Shown here one piece after another: positions 60,689 through 64,000 of a DNA stretch of 64,000 nt. The stretch comes from Anaerolineales bacterium (lineage in GTDB: Bacteria; Chloroflexota; Anaerolineae; Anaerolineales; Villigracilaceae). Each line of letters opens with the position of its first letter. Positions within the stretch are counted from its first letter, which is position 1. The notes under the pieces were generated by a model. That model worked only from the letters and a program-made list of their open reading frames with translations. It was not told the origin of the DNA and searched no databases. Position numbers and translations under genes: made by a program. The stretch is taken from positions 229,452-293,451 of the forward strand of contig JAUQXA010000059.1 of the NCBI GenBank assembly GCA_030834895.1, given 5' to 3'.

Positions 60689-61876
60689 CTAACCTATGAT
60701 TTTCTTTGGCAGTTTCACTTTCAGTGCAGTAAAGAAGTTGATGACGGCAATTCCTGCGCCGAACAAAAAGACGTATTGAAATCCAAAGGTATTCCAGACC
60801 AGTCCACCCAACAGCGCGGCGGAGATGGAAAAGACGTGGTCAATGGTCACAGCGGCGGTCAGGGCGGGTTGGATATGGTCAGGCTGGAGGGCAATCTTTT
60901 TCATGTAGGTCGCCCGCGCCATGCTGACGGAGAAAATCATCTGGTCGATGAGGAAGCAGGCGCAGACCACCAGGAAGGCAGTATTGGCGGAAAAGATGAA
61001 TGTGGCAAACCCGTAGCCGAAGCAGACAAAAACGAGGATGACGGCTTCCGACGCCAAAACTATCCGTTCGCCAAATTTGTCGATTCCCCACCCAAGCAGA
61101 GGCTGGAACAAAATCCCGATCACTCCGCCGATGGTGAACAAAGTCGCCATGATCTGGGTCGGCTGTTTCAGAACGCTGACCAACACCCAGGGGGCAAAAG
61201 TAATGAAGAGCTGCTTGCGCGCACCCGAAAGTACGTTCAAGGCATAGTACAGACTGTATTCCCTGCGGAGTTGCAGAAAACCTCGTTTTTCGGCAATCGG
61301 TTCGGGGGTCATCAAAAACAGCAGGATGGCGGCAACAACCAACAGCACGGCGGAGATTGCAAAGGTATGTTGGAAGGAAAAGTTCAGGTACTTGAATCCA
61401 ATCGCGACGATGAAACTTCCCAAAATGACGGCAAAGTTGCGGATGGAGTTGAGTTGCCCCAGACGTCGCCCGTCTTGCCCTTCTCGTGCCAGTTCCATGC
61501 CGATGGTGGAGGCAATCGGCAGGTAGAGATGGTTGCCCAGACTGAAGATGAAAAGCCAGATAATCATGATGTTGTAGCTGGACGAGGCGAAGCCGATCAA
61601 CGCCGCTCCCACCGCGCCGAGGATCATCGCCACCACGCCCAGTCGGCGCGAGGAGAGGAACCAAAACGCCGCCGAGACGAAGACCACCAGAAAGCCTGGC
61701 AGCTCGCGCGGAAATTCCAAAAAGGAACGCTGGAAACCAGTCAGTGCAAATTTTTCGTTGAGGAAGTTGTTGAAGGTGGAGTCCACCATGCCGAATGCCA
61801 TGCTCAAGGCAAGCACAGCGACGGCAAAAATCAAAAGTTCACGGGACGATTGTTTGATTCGGAAAAGGAGATTCAT
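60689..61876 (-). CDS. MFS transporter
   Basis: A 395-residue, 12-helix major facilitator, with loop 2-3 SSRRLGVVAMILGAVGAAL and the mid-loop TPEPIAEKRGFLQLRREYSLYY. The family within MFS cannot be settled; NTFGFQYVFLFGAGIAVINFFTALKVKLPKK closes the protein. No partner genes. Its 3' end points toward the zinc-ribbon protein of the cluster but a 246-base repeat-filled gap separates them. Confidence 0.82.
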   Translation of the reverse strand: MNLLFRIKQSSRELLIFAVAVLALSMAFGMVDSTFNNFLNEKFALTGFQRSFLEFPRELPGFLVVFVSAAFWFLSSRRLGVVAMILGAVGAALIGFASSSYNIMIIWLFIFSLGNHLYLPIASTIGMELAREGQDGRRLGQLNSIRNFAVILGSFIVAIGFKYLNFSFQHTFAISAVLLVVAAILLFLMTPEPIAEKRGFLQLRREYSLYYALNVLSGARKQLFITFAPWVLVSVLKQPTQIMATLFTIGGVIGILFQPLLGWGIDKFGERIVLASEAVILVFVCFGYGFATFIFSANTAFLVVCACFLIDQMIFSVSMARATYMKKIALQPDHIQPALTAAVTIDHVFSISAALLGGLVWNTFGFQYVFLFGAGIAVINFFTALKVKLPKKIIG

Positions 61877-61999
61877 TGAAACCTCGAAGTGGGATGTGGA
61901 ATTCTAGCACGCAAATGGGGAAGTTTTTCATCGAATCATGTGCCACTTGTCCTACGCCGAATTGAGGGGAGGATTTATACTTATAAGAAGGAAAAAATT

Positions 62000-62095
62000 A
62001 ACCGCGAAGAACGCGAAGGTCGCGACACTTGCCCTGGCGGGCAGTGCCAGGGAGAAAACCTTTTAATCTTTGCGCTCTTGGCGCACTTCGCGGTT
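62000..62095. repeat. AACCGCGAAG/CTTCGCGGTT inverted repeat with inner hairpin
   Basis: Outer arms 62000-62009 and 62086-62095; an inner hairpin CCCTGGC/GCCAGGG. It ends a few bases before the mutase ribosome site. Confidence 0.65.
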
Positions 62096-62111
62096 CAAAA
62101 AGGAATTTAAC

Positions 62112-63779
62112 ATGACCATTCAAGATCAGTACAACAAATGGAAAGAAAGCACGCTCAAGAAATCGCTGGATAAGTTCAAGGAGCGCAAGGAACGCTTCGA
62201 GACCTCTGCGGGAATCGAGGTTCCGCGTGTGGCATTGCCCGATGAGGCGGGGCGAGAGGATCTCGCCCCTACGTATGCGGAGAAACTTGGCTTCCCTGGC
62301 GAGTATCCCTTCACCCGTGGTGTCCAGCCGACGATGTACCGCTCCCGTTTCTGGACCATGCGCCAGTATGCGGGATTCTCCACAGCCGAGGAATCTAATA
62401 AGCGTTACCGCTACCTCCTCCAGCAGGGACAGACAGGCTTGAGCGTTGCCTTCGACCTCCCGACCCAAATTGGCTACGATGCCGACGACCCGATTGCGGC
62501 TGGCGAAGTGGGTAAGGTGGGCGTTTCGATTTCGTCCATCCGCGATATGGAACAGCTCTTCGACCAGATTCCGCTGGAGAAGGTTTCCACTTCGATGACC
62601 ATCAACGCCCCCGCGGGCGTGCTGCTGGCGATGTACATCGCCGTCGCCAAACGTCAGGGCGCGGACATGCGTCAGTTGCGCGGCACCATCCAGAACGATA
62701 TCCTCAAAGAATACGTGGCGCGCGGCACATACATCTTCCCGCCCGCGCCGTCCATGCGGCTGATCACCGACATCTTCCAGTTTTGCTCTGCCGAAGTGCC
62801 GTTCTGGAACACCATCTCGATTTCGGGTTATCACATCCGCGAGGCGGGGTCGACCGCCGTCCAGGAAGTGGCGTTCACGCTGGCAGATGGCATTGCCTAC
62901 GTCGAAGCCGCGCTCAAGGCTGGCTTGGATGTGGACGCCTTCGCGGGTCAACTCTCGTTCTTCTTCAACGCGCACAACAATTTGCTCGAAGAAGTCGCCA
63001 AGTTCCGCGCGGCGCGACGCATGTGGGCGAAGATTATGCGCGAACGCTTCAAGGCGAAGAAGCCTTCCTCGTGGCAGTTGAGATTCCACACACAGACGGC
63101 TGGCTCCACTCTGACAGCACAACAACCCGAAAACAACGTGGTGCGTGTGACTTTGCAAGCCCTGTCCGCCGTCCTCGGTGGGACTCAATCCCTGCACACC
63201 AACAGTATGGACGAAGCCCTCTGGCTGCCGACGGAGAAATCTGTCCGCGTGGCGCTGCGCACCCAGCAGGTCATCGCCTACGAATCGGGCGTGGCGGACT
63301 CCATCGATCCGCTGGCGGGTTCGTATCTCATCGAAAGCCTGACGGACGAAATCGAAAAACAGGCAACCGAATACATCGCCAGGATCGACGAGATGGGCGG
63401 CGCGTTGACCTCCATCGAACGCGGCTACATGCAGAACGAAATCCAGAACGCCGCCTACGCCGCGCAACAGGCAATCGAAAAGAAGGAACAGATTGTGGTG
63501 GGTGTCAATCAATTCCAGGTGAAGGAAGAGATGACCCTCGAACGCCTGAGCGTCGATCCCGCCATCGAGGTGGCGCAGAAGGCGAAGTTGAAGGCTTTGC
63601 GGGAAGCGAGAGATCGGGATTTGGTAAATCGGTTACTTGGGAAATTGGTCGAAGCCGCCAAAGGTAGCGACAACCTGATGCCGCTCTTCATCGAGTGCGT
63701 GGAGAACGACATCACCCTCGGCGAAGTCTGCAATACGCTGAGAGGCGTGTGGGGCGAGTACGTGGCGGAAGGGTTTTAG
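62112..63779 (+). CDS. Acyl-CoA mutase large subunit (methylmalonyl-CoA mutase type)
   Basis: A 555-residue protein; the ATG at 62112 has AAAGGA upstream. It is the catalytic barrel of B12-dependent acyl-CoA mutases: PFTRGVQPTMYRSRFWTMRQYAGFSTAEESNKRYRYLLQQGQTGLSVAFDLPTQIGYD, then SISGYHIREAGSTAVQEVAFTLADG and a late NNVVRVTLQALSAVLGGTQSLHTNSMDEALWLPTEKSVRVALRTQQVIAYESG. There is no B12-binding domain, which must come from a separate small subunit not present in the window. The YRS after TMYR matches methylmalonyl-CoA mutase; isobutyryl- or ethylmalonyl-type enzymes differ there. A palindromic repeat is in frame at 62249-62269. Confidence 0.9.
   Translation: MTIQDQYNKWKESTLKKSLDKFKERKERFETSAGIEVPRVALPDEAGREDLAPTYAEKLGFPGEYPFTRGVQPTMYRSRFWTMRQYAGFSTAEESNKRYRYLLQQGQTGLSVAFDLPTQIGYDADDPIAAGEVGKVGVSISSIRDMEQLFDQIPLEKVSTSMTINAPAGVLLAMYIAVAKRQGADMRQLRGTIQNDILKEYVARGTYIFPPAPSMRLITDIFQFCSAEVPFWNTISISGYHIREAGSTAVQEVAFTLADGIAYVEAALKAGLDVDAFAGQLSFFFNAHNNLLEEVAKFRAARRMWAKIMRERFKAKKPSSWQLRFHTQTAGSTLTAQQPENNVVRVTLQALSAVLGGTQSLHTNSMDEALWLPTEKSVRVALRTQQVIAYESGVADSIDPLAGSYLIESLTDEIEKQATEYIARIDEMGGALTSIERGYMQNEIQNAAYAAQQAIEKKEQIVVGVNQFQVKEEMTLERLSVDPAIEVAQKAKLKALREARDRDLVNRLLGKLVEAAKGSDNLMPLFIECVENDITLGEVCNTLRGVWGEYVAEGF
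62249..62269. repeat. Palindrome GGGGCGAGA/TCTCGCCCC within the mutase gene
   Basis: A perfect 9-bp inverted repeat with a 3-base centre, coding GREDLAP; related to the GTAGGGGCAG element at 46518-46582. Confidence 0.6.
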
Positions 63780-64000
63780 GGGTGTACCTATTGCCTTATG
63801 CTTCAGTTAAGTTTAATACTAGCCTCTCTCGCGAGCAGGCTAGTATTAAACTCTCAAAAGAGGGTTGGAGCAGTCCTGACTGATTACGCAAAAGGGATAA
63901 AAAAAACGTAACCAGTCAGGGACTGATTACGTTTCAGGAATTATGGTTCAGCCTTGAGGCGTTGCCGTACTCGTTGCATCAGGCGGAGATTGATCAAAGC
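63780..64000. other. Non-coding end region with long inverted repeats
   Basis: No gene in the last 221 bases. 63810-63824 and 63838-63852 form a perfect 15-bp stem (arm AGTTTAATACTAGCC) with a 13-base loop. Further on GTCCTGACTGATTACG is mirrored by CGTAACCAGTCAGGGAC, and GACTGATTACG recurs directly. Could be the mutase terminator plus the end of a mobile element outside the window. Confidence 0.55.
63810..63852 (+). terminator. Possible terminator of the mutase gene / inverted repeat
   Basis: 15-bp perfect stem starting about 30 bases after the mutase stop; no T-run follows, so an attachment or insertion-element end is also possible. Confidence 0.45.

Noticed and set aside
60428..61879. 483-codon ORF antisense to the MFS gene
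   Set aside because: Low-complexity His/Gln/Asp-rich translation without motifs; explained as the reverse of a membrane protein gene.
61998..63512. 504-codon ORF antisense to the mutase
   Set aside because: Shadow of a high-GC-codon-bias gene: the translation shows no family motifs and lies fully inside a strongly conserved gene on the other strand.

Overview
The window looks like a chromosome segment from a Gram-positive-type or monoderm anaerobe of the Chloroflexota, most likely Anaerolineae. The clues are indirect: many lipoproteins with Pro/Thr-rich linkers behind an LxxC lipobox, a sortase with an IPVTG motif, a large subunit-type acyl-CoA mutase, a TPR protein full of PDWL motifs, TATAAT boxes placed right at start codons, and many short palindromic or degenerate repeats. 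No rRNA, CRISPR array or phage block is visible. One tRNA (Val, CAC) is present. The assignment is inference; no 16S or marker comparison was possible.

Layout. 1-9 kb: truncated sortase, class III aminotransferase, ROK kinase, GMC oxidoreductase, META lipoprotein, an MBOAT/SGNH O-acylation pair and a TipA-like MerR regulator. 9-15 kb: RluA-type pseudouridine synthase, LuxR response regulator, and a large secreted beta-helix protein cut by an IS5-type element next to ndk. 15-24 kb: PDWL/TPR protein, thymidine phosphorylase, then an operon of uracil-DNA glycosylase, alpha/beta hydrolase, a peroxiredoxin-like gene with an in-frame UGA, and an S51-type peptidase with a CysRS-like tail; then an ECF sigma/anti-sigma pair. 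24-34 kb: acyltransferase, tRNA-Val, LysM/M23 peptidase, MFS exporter, SRAP protein, PAS histidine kinase, SelB and a coiled-coil protein. 34-43 kb: a three-gene proton-antiporter-like membrane module, DUF3048 lipoprotein, zinc-ribbon protein, MenC-like enzyme, CapA-like protein. 43-49 kb: glycyl radical enzyme with its activase and a divergent GntR regulator, TolB-like lipoprotein, rhodanese. 49-54 kb: AT-rich accessory stretch with a membrane glycosyltransferase, a Pro/Thr lipoprotein-like protein, and an unknown protein next to a nucleotidyltransferase. 54-60.5 kb: six co-oriented genes around a radical SAM/SPASM enzyme. 60.5-64 kb: MFS transporter, methylmalonyl-CoA mutase-type large subunit, and inverted repeats.

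The two most interesting points are these. (1) The 53.9-60.4 kb cluster pairs an intact PqqD-radical SAM-SPASM protein and a paralogue that has lost its cluster cysteines with a membrane protein whose C-terminus is a Cys-Ala repeat tail; this has the logic of a peptide-modification system acting on a membrane-anchored tail. (2) The peroxiredoxin-like gene at 21.1-21.6 kb reads through a UGA exactly at the first Cys of a CPYC site, is followed at 16 nt by a hairpin fitting the bacterial SECIS pattern, and the same window encodes SelB; it is very probably a selenoprotein that ordinary gene calling would split.
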